Shown: positions 25,963 through 34,586 of the stretch, piece after piece
Layout: the number at the start of each line of letters is the position of its first letter
Numbering within the stretch: position 1 is the stretch's first letter
Assembly: GCA_944800085.1 (NCBI GenBank)
Contig: CALYLO010000005.1
Coordinates: 310,001 to 374,000, forward strand
Length of the DNA stretch: 64,000 nucleotides
Direction of reading: 5' to 3'
Source: Paenibacillus melissococcoides
GTDB taxonomy: Bacteria; Bacillota; Bacilli; Paenibacillales; Paenibacillaceae
Made by a program: the position numbers and the translations under genes
The notes under the pieces: model-generated
Seen by the model: the letters and a program-made list of their open reading frames with translations, nothing else
Database searches by the model: none
Told to the model about the DNA's origin: nothing

Positions 25963-27582
25963 CTAGGCCAGCGCGTTCAGCACGTCATCGATTTTGCGGC
26001 TGTGCGCGATGATGCCATAATTCATCCACGGCCAGAAATCGACCTCATATACGCACTGGTTCCGTACGGCCGGAAGCTTGCGCCACACAGATGAATCCAA
26101 TAGATCTCTTTCCTCTCCGGGCGCTTCGGAATGGCGCTTGTCGAACGTAATGAACAGATGGTCGGCATCGAGCCTCGCAAGCCATTCCGCCGTCAGCGCA
26201 GCCTTCCGCGTCCGGTTCGCCAACTGCCGCACGAGAGGATGCGGCGTCAAGCCGAGGTCGCGGTACAGAACCGGCCCCGTATACCCCAGATCCGGTCCCC
26301 CGTACAAGCTGACGCCCGCAGCCGAGATGCGGAGACACGCGACGGTTCCGTTCCGGACAGAGCGCTGCAGCCGGCTCTTCGCCTCCCCCGCCTGGCTCTC
26401 ATACTTCGCGATAATATCGTCGACCCTATCCGTCTTCCCCAGCAGGACAGCCGCCATGCGCAGCGTCGTGCGCCAATCTTCGCCAGGGTGATCCAGCAAA
26501 TGCACCGGCGCCAGCCGCCCGAAGCGTTCCCCGGGAATCCACCGGCTGAAGCCTTCATCGAGCAGAATGATATCGGGTTGGCGGCGGGAAAGGGCGCCGA
26601 GATCGCCTTCCGCGACATCGAAGGCGGGCACATGGTCGATCCCGAGATAGTCCTGCTGCCCCCATCCGGGATGGGTGCCCTGCATGACGGGCGTCAGTCC
26701 CAGCGCCACCACGAAATCTTCGAGGAACGGCGCGAAGACGCGAGGCTGCTCGCGGTGATTGCGCCGGTAATGCCCAGGCGAGATCCCGACCTCCTGCCGG
26801 AAGCGGCGGCTGAAATAATATTCATTATTGAAGCCGACATGCTGTCCGATCTCATACAGCCGATCATGCGTCGTCATCAGCAAGTGCTTCGCCCGCTCGA
26901 TTCGGATTTTATTCACATAATCAAGGGGGGTAAGACCCGTCATTTTTTTGAATAAGCTGGTATATTTCCAGCGCGCGACAGCCGCCTGCTCCGCCAGCTG
27001 CTCCACGGTCAACCGCTCCGTATAATGCTGCTCGATATGCAGAATCGATTTGCGCACGGCATCGGCCTGGCTTGTCCCGCCCGCGGCCGCCTGGTTTTGC
27101 CCCAGGATGAACCTCAGCAATTGCTGGAACCGGATATGGTTGTCGAAGACAGCCATCGCATCACTATCATGCCGCCATCGATAAATGGCTTCCACATGCT
27201 CGATACACTGCGAGAACGGATGGCATAATACCTCCCCCCGGCAAGGAAACGGCTGCCCCGCCGCAGGCGGTTCGTTCGCCCCGTCGTCCCCGTCCGCCCG
27301 CAGTGCATCGAAGGCCAATCGATAACAGCACAAGCCGGCATCCCCGGACACGACGGCGGATACCGAACCGGGAGGCGTGCTGTAGCATTTCCCCCGTTCG
27401 AGACGGAATCCCGTCCCGGCCATGTCGATTCTGCCGCTGCCTCTGGTGACGACCCACAGCGAATAAGAACCGTTTTGTTCTTCCTTTTTGTGGCCATTCG
27501 CGGTAAGCATGCAGTACCGAATTTCCTTCATTACATATACCCAGGCTGGGCGAGCCGATGGTTCGGCTGAATTCCCCTTCAT
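25963..27582 (-). CDS. AraC family regulator fused to a siderophore-binding (FecB-type) domain
   Basis: 539 residues in three parts: an N-terminal cupin-like sensor (~1-150), two AraC helix-turn-helix motifs (residues ~170-270: SILHIEQHYTERLTVEQLAE and YEIGQHVGFNNEYYFSRRFR), and a C-terminal periplasmic-binding-protein fold (~280-539: PVMQGTHPGWGQQDYLGIDH, VACLRISAAGVSLYGGPDLG, LDADHLFITFDKRH). The arrangement equals Bacillus Btr (YbbB), a cytoplasmic activator that senses ferric bacillibactin through the fused binding domain. The next gene upstream, in the same direction, is a decayed binding protein of the same FecB type. Likely regulates siderophore uptake. Confidence 0.88.
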   Translation of the reverse strand: MKGNSAEPSARPAWVYVMKEIRYCMLTANGHKKEEQNGSYSLWVVTRGSGRIDMAGTGFRLERGKCYSTPPGSVSAVVSGDAGLCCYRLAFDALRADGDDGANEPPAAGQPFPCRGEVLCHPFSQCIEHVEAIYRWRHDSDAMAVFDNHIRFQQLLRFILGQNQAAAGGTSQADAVRKSILHIEQHYTERLTVEQLAEQAAVARWKYTSLFKKMTGLTPLDYVNKIRIERAKHLLMTTHDRLYEIGQHVGFNNEYYFSRRFRQEVGISPGHYRRNHREQPRVFAPFLEDFVVALGLTPVMQGTHPGWGQQDYLGIDHVPAFDVAEGDLGALSRRQPDIILLDEGFSRWIPGERFGRLAPVHLLDHPGEDWRTTLRMAAVLLGKTDRVDDIIAKYESQAGEAKSRLQRSVRNGTVACLRISAAGVSLYGGPDLGYTGPVLYRDLGLTPHPLVRQLANRTRKAALTAEWLARLDADHLFITFDKRHSEAPGEERDLLDSSVWRKLPAVRNQCVYEVDFWPWMNYGIIAHSRKIDDVLNALA

Positions 27583-27678
27583 TCCTTCTCCCCCTGAACC
27601 GATCTGACAAGATGGAAAAAGAAAGCCAATCAGCGCGAGGCTGAAAAGCTTTCAACGATGAACGGAGCGCATTCCCGC

Positions 27679-28490
27679 TTACTTCACGAACCATTGCAAA
27701 AGATCGTCGATTTTCTTCATGTTCGCCGGTATCGCGCCGGACTGCCAATGTGTCCGTTCCGCCTTGTACACCTGTCCCTTCTGAACGGCCGGCAGCGACT
27801 TCCACAATGGACTGTCCAGCAATTGCTCGGCTTCTTTGTTCTCCTCCGCCGACCAGGAGCCGTTCGAAGGGAAGATAATGATATGATCCGCATCGAGCTC
27901 AGGCAGCTTCTCCTTGGAGATAATCGCATGATAATCGGTCATATCCCGCGCGAACGGATGCGGGGTAAGCCCCATATCCCGGTAAATGTTGCCGGTATAC
28001 CGGTTTTTGATGCCGAATAAAGCCATCGAATTGTCCCCGACATTCAGGCGGATGACAGCGACCGTCTCCCCTTTGGTAGCCTGTGACAGCTTCTCCTTGG
28101 CATCGGCTATTTTTTCTTTGTACCGCGCGACGGCGCTCTCGCTTTTTTCCGGAAATTCCAAACAAATCCGCGATTGGGGTCAATACTTTGGCGGGTCATC
28201 CAAGATTTCTGCCTTCAGCCGGTAGGTCGGGGCGATTTGGGAATGCGGATGGGCCGGAATCTTCACCTCGCCGAATTCGTCCGTCATCGTTCGCATGCCG
28301 TCCGCTTCGCTCTCCGCCCCGGCTTCCCGCTTATCCTGGCTTTCCGCCAGCTGCGCCGACTGGTACCCGGGGGCCGGCGTCCGCCTCCAGCCTCCTGCTG
28401 CATGCCGTATCCCGCCGCGCTGAACATCAATACAAGCATTAACGCCGTCTATGCGGCCGTGAATCGAAGAGATGTGGGCATTCCTTAACC
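27679..28490 (-). pseudogene. Iron-siderophore ABC transporter binding protein, decayed
   Basis: The C-terminal ~155 residues are intact (AVARYKEKIADAKEKLSQAT, VAVIRLNVGDNSMALFGIKN, DMGLTPHPFARDMTDYHAII, DADHIIIFPSNGSWSAEE). Upstream, remnants appear in other frames: a hydrophobic signal-like stretch (ALMLVLMFSAAGYGM) and RTMTDEFGEVKIPAHP, the start of a FecB domain, at about 28200-28290. Much of the N-terminal lobe is missing and several frameshifts are needed. A Fur box lies upstream at 28545. Its loss suggests that one siderophore uptake route has been lost, unless another binding protein serves it. Confidence 0.75.
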
Positions 28491-28544
28491 ACTCCCATGC
28501 AAAATATATGTACCGGCAGCATGAGCTTGAGAATCTATCTAATT

Positions 28545-28563
28545 AATAATGATTCTCATTTTT
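28545..28563. promoter_or_regulatory. Fur box upstream of the binding-protein remnant
   Basis: AATAATGATTCTCATTTTT contains the perfect inverted repeat AATGA-TTC-TCATT and matches most positions of the 19-bp Fur consensus. Confidence 0.7.
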
Positions 28564-28669
28564 ATCTGCCGGAATCCATTGTAGCGCATGGGATATCGGC
28601 TGGCAATGCACATTCGCGACGGATTTCTTACACAGATTCAAGACACGGCGGACGATCAAGCCGCATGAT

Positions 28670-29671
28670 CTAGCTCGTCATGCCCGCTTCCGCTCGCGGG
28701 GCTCCCTTTCTCCTCATGGCAAAGACGGCCGAGATGGCGATAAGCAGCACACAGAACGAATACGGCAGCAATAGATGAGCCGTATATAGTGCCGTGCCGG
28801 TTACGGGCCCCAGGAATGAGCCTCCGCCCTGAAGCGCCGCGATATAGGAAGCGACAGTCCGCTGCTCCTCATCCCGGACGGCCATCGAAGCCCCGGCGCT
28901 GTACCCCAGCAGCGTGAAGCCGATGCCGATGCCCAATACCGCGAAATCGAGATAAGCGAAGCGCAGCAGCATCAGCAGTCCCAGCAGTCCGAGCGCGACG
29001 AAGAGCAGCCCGACCCACAAATAAAGCCGAATGCGGCTGTCGGTTGGCGACAAAGAAGCACGGGCGGCTTGCTTCCGCACCTTCCGCACCGGCTCCTCGG
29101 CGATAGCTGCCCTGAAGAGCAGGGCCGTGACGAATAACAACGCGGCTGCGCCATACATCGGCGCGGTCAGGCCGATTGCCGCCAAGCCCCCGCTCATCGC
29201 CGGACCGAGCACGAAGCCGAGCCCGTTGGCCGCTCCGAACAGGGCCATGCCCCGCGTGCGCGTCTCCGCAGTGGTCCAGCCCATCACATACGCCTGCGCC
29301 ATGGCCGGAATGCCGCCGAAGAAGAAGCCGGCCGCCGTACGCAGCAGCAACAGCGTCCAGAACAGTCCCGCGCTGGCGGCCCCGTTAAAATGCGACTCCG
29401 CGTAATCCGCAAGCTGAGCGAATACCACCAGCGTCGCGACATAGATGACCATAATCAATGCCAGCATCTTTTTCCTGCTCATGAAGGTCATCTTCTCCCA
29501 GAAGTACCCTCCAAGAAGCCAGGTCAAGCCCGTGATGGAGACGAGACATCCGGATTGAAGCTCGCTCAGCCCCAGATGGCGGGACAGCGGCCCGATAATC
29601 GGATTGAACGCGGCGATCGATATCATCCCGCACAATACAATCAGAAACATAATGCCCATTCTGAATTTCAC
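28670..29671 (-). CDS. MFS transporter, possible siderophore exporter
   Basis: About 333 residues and nine or ten hydrophobic helices, against about 400 residues and twelve helices usual for the family. The MFS loop motif is present as WEKMTFMSRKKML, and RTAAGFFFGGIPAMAQAYVM marks helix 5. After helix 6 the sequence goes from RIRLYLWVGLLFVALGLLGL almost directly to a helix-9-like stretch, so about two helices may have been lost in frame. GTG at 29671 lies 7 nt after GGGGAGG; the ATG at 29677 is too close. It lies between two AraC genes in a Fur-box cluster, which suggests siderophore export; activity is uncertain. Confidence 0.7.
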   Translation of the reverse strand: MKFRMGIMFLIVLCGMISIAAFNPIIGPLSRHLGLSELQSGCLVSITGLTWLLGGYFWEKMTFMSRKKMLALIMVIYVATLVVFAQLADYAESHFNGAASAGLFWTLLLLRTAAGFFFGGIPAMAQAYVMGWTTAETRTRGMALFGAANGLGFVLGPAMSGGLAAIGLTAPMYGAAALLFVTALLFRAAIAEEPVRKVRKQAARASLSPTDSRIRLYLWVGLLFVALGLLGLLMLLRFAYLDFAVLGIGIGFTLLGYSAGASMAVRDEEQRTVASYIAALQGGGSFLGPVTGTALYTAHLLLPYSFCVLLIAISAVFAMRRKGAPRAEAGMTS

Positions 29672-29773
29672 AAGCATGCCTCCCCTTTCCTGCCCTGTCG
29701 CTGCATTGGCCTGCCGCAAGAGCCATGCGCAGCGAGGGCCGTGCCAGCCGCCTATGCGGCTGTTCCAGCTCCA

Positions 29774-29790
29774 TTGAGATTCGTTCTCAA
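29774..29790. promoter_or_regulatory. Fur-like palindrome upstream of the MFS gene
   Basis: TTGAGA-TTCGT-TCTCAA is a perfect inverted repeat about 100 bp before the MFS start. It keeps the outer parts of the Fur consensus (TGA…TCA) but is less A+T-rich than the two other sites. Confidence 0.45.
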
Positions 29791-29925
29791 CGGTACCATG
29801 ATACGATCGGGGTGAGGCGGCATGCTACCACCAGCCGGATTCATTCGCTGGTTGTACGGATCCTGACAAGCAAGCTTCGGTGCTCCGGGAGGCAATGAAG
29901 CGGCGGGCTCTCTCCAAATGAGCAG

Positions 29926-30918
29926 CTAACGGTCATGGATGAAGCTGGCCGAAGACCTCCGGACCAAGCTGCCCGGATTGATGCCGTATTTCGCGCGGAA
30001 CGCTTCCGCGAAATAGCTGGAGTTCGAATAGCCCACCGCGCAGGACACATCGATCACATTCATCCCCCCTTCCGTCAACAGGCGGTAAGCCTTCTCCAGC
30101 CGCTGTTCCCGGAGGTAGCCGTATACGGTAGCGCCGTACATTTCCTTGAAGCCGGTCTTTAGTTTGTAGTCGTTCAGCCCGATCAGCCGGGACAGCTCGA
30201 GCAGCGATGGCGGCTCCGCCATCCGCTCCAGCAGGATGTCCCGCGCTTCCCGGATTTTCAGCATATCGGTTCGGGTTAGCTTGGAGCGTCCGGGCAAGCC
30301 GCCGGCCAGAAAGGATCGGAAGGCCATCGACAGCAGCTCCAATACGCTGCATTCGATCTCGATATTTGTCGCTTTGCCGTTCCGGGCATACTCCATCAGC
30401 CGATTAAGAATGACCGTTGCGGCGGGAAGCGTCATCTCCTGGAAGCTCCGGAAGGATCGCCAGCCCATGATTTGCGCAAAATCGGCGCTTCTCGTCCCGT
30501 CAGCCGCCTCCATAAAATGCTGAAAGCTGGACACGGGAATAGCGATGCTTACCATCGTGAACGCTTCCTTCCCTCCGAATTCGAAGCAATAATCCGCCTG
30601 GTTGATGAATTGGAGCGAGGACATTCCCGGCATCATGCTGTATTCCTCGCCATCGACGCGAATGCCGCGCCCCCCTTGCACCGCGTAACTCAGTTCGACC
30701 ATAGGCGCTTCCGTAGCGAGCGACAGCACGCAATCGCGATACAGCTCATACTCCGATACGACGACCTCCATATCGTGGCGCGGGAGGAAGCGCCGGATTC
30801 CCCCTTCGCCGGCGGTCGCCGGCAGCTCCATCTGCGCGGCATGGACAGCGCTCTGGCTCGTCAGCCTTAGCTCATCGAAAAAGCGGTTGAAATTGAGATG
30901 AAAATCGGTCCCGTTCAT
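29926..30918 (-). CDS. AraC family transcriptional regulator (PchR-like, Fur-controlled)
   Basis: 330 residues. The C-terminal ~100 residues are the double helix-turn-helix of AraC proteins (PPSLLELSRLIGLNDYKLKT and VIDVSCAVGYSNSSYFAEAF). The N-terminal ~220 residues lack the usual arabinose-cupin signature but resemble siderophore-responsive regulators such as PchR/YbtA (motif LIGLNDYKLKTGFKEMYG). ATG at 30918 follows CGGAGG. A strong Fur box lies 24 bp upstream, and the MFS gene follows in the same direction, so a role in iron-starvation control of siderophore export is likely. Confidence 0.85.
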   Translation of the reverse strand: MNGTDFHLNFNRFFDELRLTSQSAVHAAQMELPATAGEGGIRRFLPRHDMEVVVSEYELYRDCVLSLATEAPMVELSYAVQGGRGIRVDGEEYSMMPGMSSLQFINQADYCFEFGGKEAFTMVSIAIPVSSFQHFMEAADGTRSADFAQIMGWRSFRSFQEMTLPAATVILNRLMEYARNGKATNIEIECSVLELLSMAFRSFLAGGLPGRSKLTRTDMLKIREARDILLERMAEPPSLLELSRLIGLNDYKLKTGFKEMYGATVYGYLREQRLEKAYRLLTEGGMNVIDVSCAVGYSNSSYFAEAFRAKYGINPGSLVRRSSASFIHDR

Positions 30919-30941
30919 ATGGTGCGCCTCCGGTCGTCAAT

Positions 30942-30960
30942 CATAATGATAATCATTCTC
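30942..30960. promoter_or_regulatory. Fur box upstream of the AraC gene
   Basis: CATAATGATAATCATTCTC matches 17 of 19 positions of the Fur consensus GATAATGATAATCATTATC; overlapping similarity continues to 30968. Confidence 0.85.
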
Positions 30961-31377
30961 ATTATTATAACGAAATCCTGCAATTCTGGCTATCCATTCC
31001 GGAAGATCGGATCAATTTTGATGTTCTAAGGGGCAATTTCCACGGCGTATACGTAATATTGCGGTTCCGCGAAGCATTCCGGTCTCAATCAGGCTAAATA
31101 TTAATGCGGTTTAATTAATAAAAATTATAGCCTGCGCAATTGTAAAAAAATATTCAATTCACACATGTTCTTCTTTTTTCGATATGATAGAGACACACCA
31201 TTTTCCTTATTTTTCTACCTCATTCTATCTTCCGTTTCAAAGTCTTTCATTTGACCCGCTTTACCTATTCACCGTTTCATCGTTTACCGTTTTGGCCGAT
31301 TCCGTTGTTGCTGTTCACTGTTTGCCGCAATTCGGTATAAGCTCTATTTTCATAGAGTTTATATAACAACATTCCAT

Positions 31378-31518
31378 AGAAAGGAGGGAATGCCCCGTCT
31401 CCCGTCGGATCGTCTTGCAACGTACCGGCAATCTATTAAGGAAGGAGGGTGCGTAATAAAGTTAAAGGAGTTAAACTTTTGACGAAATGCCGTGATCCAA
31501 TCCAAAATTAAAGGAGGA
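31378..31518 (+). promoter_or_regulatory. Long leader with several ribosome-site-like sequences (STAB-SD-like)
   Basis: The 600-base gap 30919-31524 has no convincing gene. Its downstream half is pyrimidine-rich (31190-31340) and then carries four purine-rich ribosome-site-like blocks: AGAAAGGAGGGAATG at 31379, GGAAGGAGGG at 31440, TTAAAGGAG at 31463 and the true site AAAGGAGG at 31510. The first is close to the STAB-SD of cry3A leaders, which binds 30S subunits and stabilises mRNA. A 31-codon frame from 31390 exists but its ATG is too close to the site. Confidence 0.5.
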
Positions 31519-31524
31519 AATCGT

Positions 31525-32874
31525 ATGAATCAGCTGCGCCTGCCGAATCCATTTCTGTCCAAGCTGCTTCTTTCCTGCGGAGTCATGCTGGCCGCCGTCG
31601 TCTGTATGCTGCTGTTCGCCGATAAAGCGTTCGGGCACGGCTATGTCGAAGGTCCGGCGAGCCGGGCCGCCTTGTGCAAATCCGGCCAGAACCAGGATTG
31701 CGGAGCGATCATTTGGGAGCCGCAAAGTCTGGAAGCTCCGAAGGGCTTCCCGAATGCAGGCCCTGCCGACGGCAAGATTGCCAGCGCCAACGGCGCCTTT
31801 CCGAAGCTTGATGAGCAATCGGCTACCCGTTGGACCAAGGTCAATATTTCAAGCGGGCAAAATACGTTCAACTGGAAATTGACTGCGCCCCATGCGACCT
31901 CAAGCTGGAAATACTACATCACGAAGCCCGGCTGGAACCCGGATGCCCCGCTTACTCGCGATTCATTCGTGCTGACTCCATTCTGCTCCGTGGACTATAA
32001 GGGAGCGCGCCCGCCGTTCACCTACTCGGATACATGCAATGTTCCGGAGCGCACGGGCTACCACGTCATCCTCGCCGTCTGGGAGATTGCCGATACGGCC
32101 AACGCCTTCTATAACGTCATCGACGTCAACTTCAGCGGCACCAATCCTGGCGACACCGAGCCGCCAACGGCGCCGACCGGCCTTGCCGTAACGGGAACGA
32201 CCGCCACGAGCGTGTCGCTCGCATGGAACGCCTCTTCAGATAACGTAGGCGTGACGGGCTACCGCATCTACAGCGGCAGTTCATTGGCTGCCTCCGTCCC
32301 GGGCTCCACGTTGAGCTATACGTTGAGCGGGCTTACCTCGAACACCTCCTATACGTTCTCGGTGCGAGCGGTGGATGCCGCCGGCAACGTGTCGGCGTCC
32401 AGCAATACCGTGAGCGTGACGACGCCGGCCGTGCCGGTTGACACGGAAGCCCCGACCGCCCCGACCGGGCTGCATGTCATGGGAACGCCGACATCCTCCA
32501 GCGTCTCGCTGATGTGGAATCCATCCACTGACAACGTCGGCGTGACAGGCTACCGCATCTACAGCGGCGGCACGCTCGTGGCGACGGTATCCGGCAGCAC
32601 GACGGACTATGTCGTGACCGGCTTGAGCGCCAATACGCAGTACACGTTCACTGTGCGCGCGTTCGACGCCGCCGGCAATGTATCCGCGGACAGCAATGCC
32701 GTGACGGCGAAGACCGCCGACGGCCCGGCCATTGCCGCCTGGGCGCCGAATACTGCCTATGCGGTTGGCGATCAAGTGACCTATAACGGTTCCGTCTATG
32801 AGTGCAGACAGCCGCATACTTCGCTGAACGGATGGGAGCCGCCGAACGTTCCCGCGTTGTGGACGCTAAAATAA
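31525..32874 (+). CDS. Secreted chitin-active lytic polysaccharide monooxygenase (AA10) with FN3 and CBM5/12 domains
   Basis: About 449 residues. A signal peptide ends at FG|H, so His38 becomes the N-terminal residue of the mature enzyme (HGYVEGPASRAALCKSGQ), the first ligand of the copper brace; the second His is in LTAPHATSSWKYYITK. The AA10 domain spans ~38-215. Two fibronectin type III domains follow (each with APTGL … DNVGVTGYRIYSG … FTVRAFDAAGNVS) and a C-terminal chitin-binding module (AWAPNTAYAVGDQVTYNGSV YECRQPHTS … GWEPPNVPALW). Oxidatively cleaves crystalline chitin outside the cell. Preceded by AAAGGAGG and a long stabiliser-like leader, which points to high expression. Confidence 0.95.
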   Translation: MNQLRLPNPFLSKLLLSCGVMLAAVVCMLLFADKAFGHGYVEGPASRAALCKSGQNQDCGAIIWEPQSLEAPKGFPNAGPADGKIASANGAFPKLDEQSATRWTKVNISSGQNTFNWKLTAPHATSSWKYYITKPGWNPDAPLTRDSFVLTPFCSVDYKGARPPFTYSDTCNVPERTGYHVILAVWEIADTANAFYNVIDVNFSGTNPGDTEPPTAPTGLAVTGTTATSVSLAWNASSDNVGVTGYRIYSGSSLAASVPGSTLSYTLSGLTSNTSYTFSVRAVDAAGNVSASSNTVSVTTPAVPVDTEAPTAPTGLHVMGTPTSSSVSLMWNPSTDNVGVTGYRIYSGGTLVATVSGSTTDYVVTGLSANTQYTFTVRAFDAAGNVSADSNAVTAKTADGPAIAAWAPNTAYAVGDQVTYNGSVYECRQPHTSLNGWEPPNVPALWTLK

Positions 32875-32890
32875 TCCGCTTCCCGCAAAA

Positions 32891-32920
32891 ACAGGAGCTT
32901 GCTTCTATGCAAGCTCCTGT
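32891..32920. terminator. Hairpin between the LPMO and SDR genes
   Basis: ACAGGAGCTTGC and GCAAGCTCCTGT form a perfect 12-bp stem with a 6-base loop between two convergent genes; there is no long T-run, so it may serve both sides weakly. Confidence 0.6.
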
Positions 32921-32940
32921 CTCCTGAGCGGGCGCCGCGG

Positions 32941-33540
32941 TCAATAGACCTCATAGCTTTGCCCCGTCTGCGCGCCCTCCACGCTCTTGCGGTACGCCAG
33001 CGCGACCCGCCGCGCGGGAACGGGATCGAACCCGGGGAAGAACGCGCCATAGACATCCATAGATTCCTCCAGCACATTCGGGCTGACGCTGTTGATGCGG
33101 ATGCCTCGCGGCATTTCGATCGCCGCCGCCTTGACGAACGCTTTCACGCCCCCGTTGGCCATGGCGGCCGAGGCCCCTTGAAGAATCGGATCGTCCATCA
33201 TGATGCCCGTCGTCAAGGTGAAGCTGCCGCGATCGCGAACATAGCGGTGACCGAGCAGCACCAGATTCACTTGTCCCTTGAGCTTGCTCCCGATCGACAG
33301 CTCGTTCTGTTCAGGGGTCATGTCCGCCAGCGGTCCGAAATACGCGCTTCCGGTCGCGCTGATAACCGCATCCACTTCGCCCGTCGCCTCATACATCGCC
33401 CGGATGCTGCCCGGGTCGGTAATATCCACTTGCACATCCAGCCCTTGTCTGCCCGCGCGGATGATGTCATGACGGGCTTCCAGCTCGGCCGCAACAGCGC
33501 GCCCGATCGTCCCGCTCGCTCCTACAATCAAAATTTTCAT
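32941..33540 (-). CDS. Short-chain dehydrogenase/reductase
   Basis: 199 residues. The NAD(P)-binding motif is VGASGTIGRAVAAEL at the N-terminus, with acidic VDITDPGSIRAMYEATGEVD and the NAG-like ISATGSAYFG. The substrate-side region has GSFTLTTGIMMDDP and a late active-site region NGGVKAFVKAAAIEM where many SDRs have YxxxK; here Tyr is replaced, as in the family of short (~200-residue) SDRs. Function is unassigned. Stands alone, convergent with the LPMO gene. Confidence 0.8.
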   Translation of the reverse strand: MKILIVGASGTIGRAVAAELEARHDIIRAGRQGLDVQVDITDPGSIRAMYEATGEVDAVISATGSAYFGPLADMTPEQNELSIGSKLKGQVNLVLLGHRYVRDRGSFTLTTGIMMDDPILQGASAAMANGGVKAFVKAAAIEMPRGIRINSVSPNVLEESMDVYGAFFPGFDPVPARRVALAYRKSVEGAQTGQSYEVY

Positions 33541-33767
33541 TACCTATCGTCGTCCCTTCCCTATGCAAGTATGTAAGCCATCTCTCCCTATTGTAACCTG
33601 CCGGGGATGCGGAGAACCACAGCAGCCGCCTAACGTCGATGCTGATGGAAGCCCCGTCTGGCGATAGACAGCCGATCGGATCTTGGGCTAAAGAAGGGCC
33701 GACCGCGCTCCTTCCGGGTGCTCTTCCAGCAAGCGGCGTTGCCGTGCTCGCAGGTACGCCAGAAGAA

Positions 33768-33810
33768 AAAACGTCTCACCCGTGCTGTCGAATGCAGCCG
33801 GATGAGACGG
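33768..33810 (-). terminator. Hairpin after the SMR exporter gene
   Basis: CGTCTCACCCG (33769 on) pairs with CCGGATGAGACG (about 33799-33810); on the minus strand the stem is followed by TTTTTTC. Confidence 0.6.
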
Positions 33811-33822
33811 TGAAGCGTTCCG

Positions 33823-34239
33823 TTATTCTCCTGTGCGGGCGCGATCTCCGTCGAATTCGGAGCCGGAATGGGAATGGACCACAGCATGGCTGCCCTCGTG
33901 AACCGCGCTGCCGGACGGCTTCTCCTGCCCTCCCACATTGAGCCCGATGACGCCCAATATAATGAGCAGAATCGAGACGCCTTTGAGCAAGGACATCGAC
34001 TCCTGGAACACGAGATAGCCGATGACCGCGATCGCGGCCGTGCCGAGACCCGACCAAATCGCGTAGGCGACGCTGACCGGGACCTGCTTCAACGACAAGT
34101 TCAAGCTCGAGAACGCGAGGATATAAAACACAATCATCAAGACGGAAGGCCACAGCCTGGTAAACCCTTGCGACAGCTTCATCGACACGGTGCCGGCGAC
34201 CTCCAGCGCAATGGCGAAGCACAAATATACCCAATGCAT
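33823..34239 (-). CDS. Small multidrug resistance (SMR) family exporter
   Basis: 138 residues with four membrane helices. The conserved membrane glutamate of helix 1 is in CFAIALEVAGTVSMKLSQGF, and helix 3-4 follow as VAYAIWSGLGTAAIAVIGYL and GVSILLIILGVIGLNVG. The family normally ends near residue 105; here ~30 extra residues (HEGSHAVVHSHSGSEF) add a His-rich tail. It functions as a dimer that exchanges protons for quaternary cations or guanidinium. ATG at 34239 is preceded by AAAAGGAG somewhat far upstream; an earlier in-frame start is possible. Confidence 0.88.
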   Translation of the reverse strand: MHWVYLCFAIALEVAGTVSMKLSQGFTRLWPSVLMIVFYILAFSSLNLSLKQVPVSVAYAIWSGLGTAAIAVIGYLVFQESMSLLKGVSILLIILGVIGLNVGGQEKPSGSAVHEGSHAVVHSHSGSEFDGDRARTGE

Positions 34240-34482
34240 GATGTAACGCTCACTCCTTTTTTCCACATGGCCATGGCCGTCTAGAATTCCCGATTCTCTC
34301 GAAATCCCCATGGTAATGATGGAACTATAAAATATTTTTTGGTACCACTTAGGCAGTATAGTATGAGGCTATTCTCGCTGTCAACTGGAAGTTGCGGCAA
34401 TTGCTGTGAATCGATGCCATCCTTCAGACAAAGGCGAACTTTGACAGGAACGGGACATCAGCCTCAGAATCAATAGTAAAAA

Positions 34483-34529
34483 GCGTGAAAGAAGCTGCCC
34501 CTGCTGCCAGCGGATAGCCGCTTTCACGC
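34483..34529 (-). terminator. Hairpin after the Rieske gene
   Basis: GCGTGAAAG (34483) and CTTTCACGC (34521-34529) form a 9-bp stem 58 bp beyond the Rieske gene stop. Otherwise the 347-base gap 34240-34586 shows no gene. Confidence 0.4.
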
Positions 34530-34586
34530 CTCACGAATCATTCTTCTCCATAAGACCAGCCTGTCATCTCCCAAGTTTCGTTCCCG

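Noticed and set aside
31390..31485. 31-codon leader peptide in the LPMO leader
   Set aside because: The ATG is only two bases from the ribosome-site-like block, which fits a stabiliser better than an initiation site.
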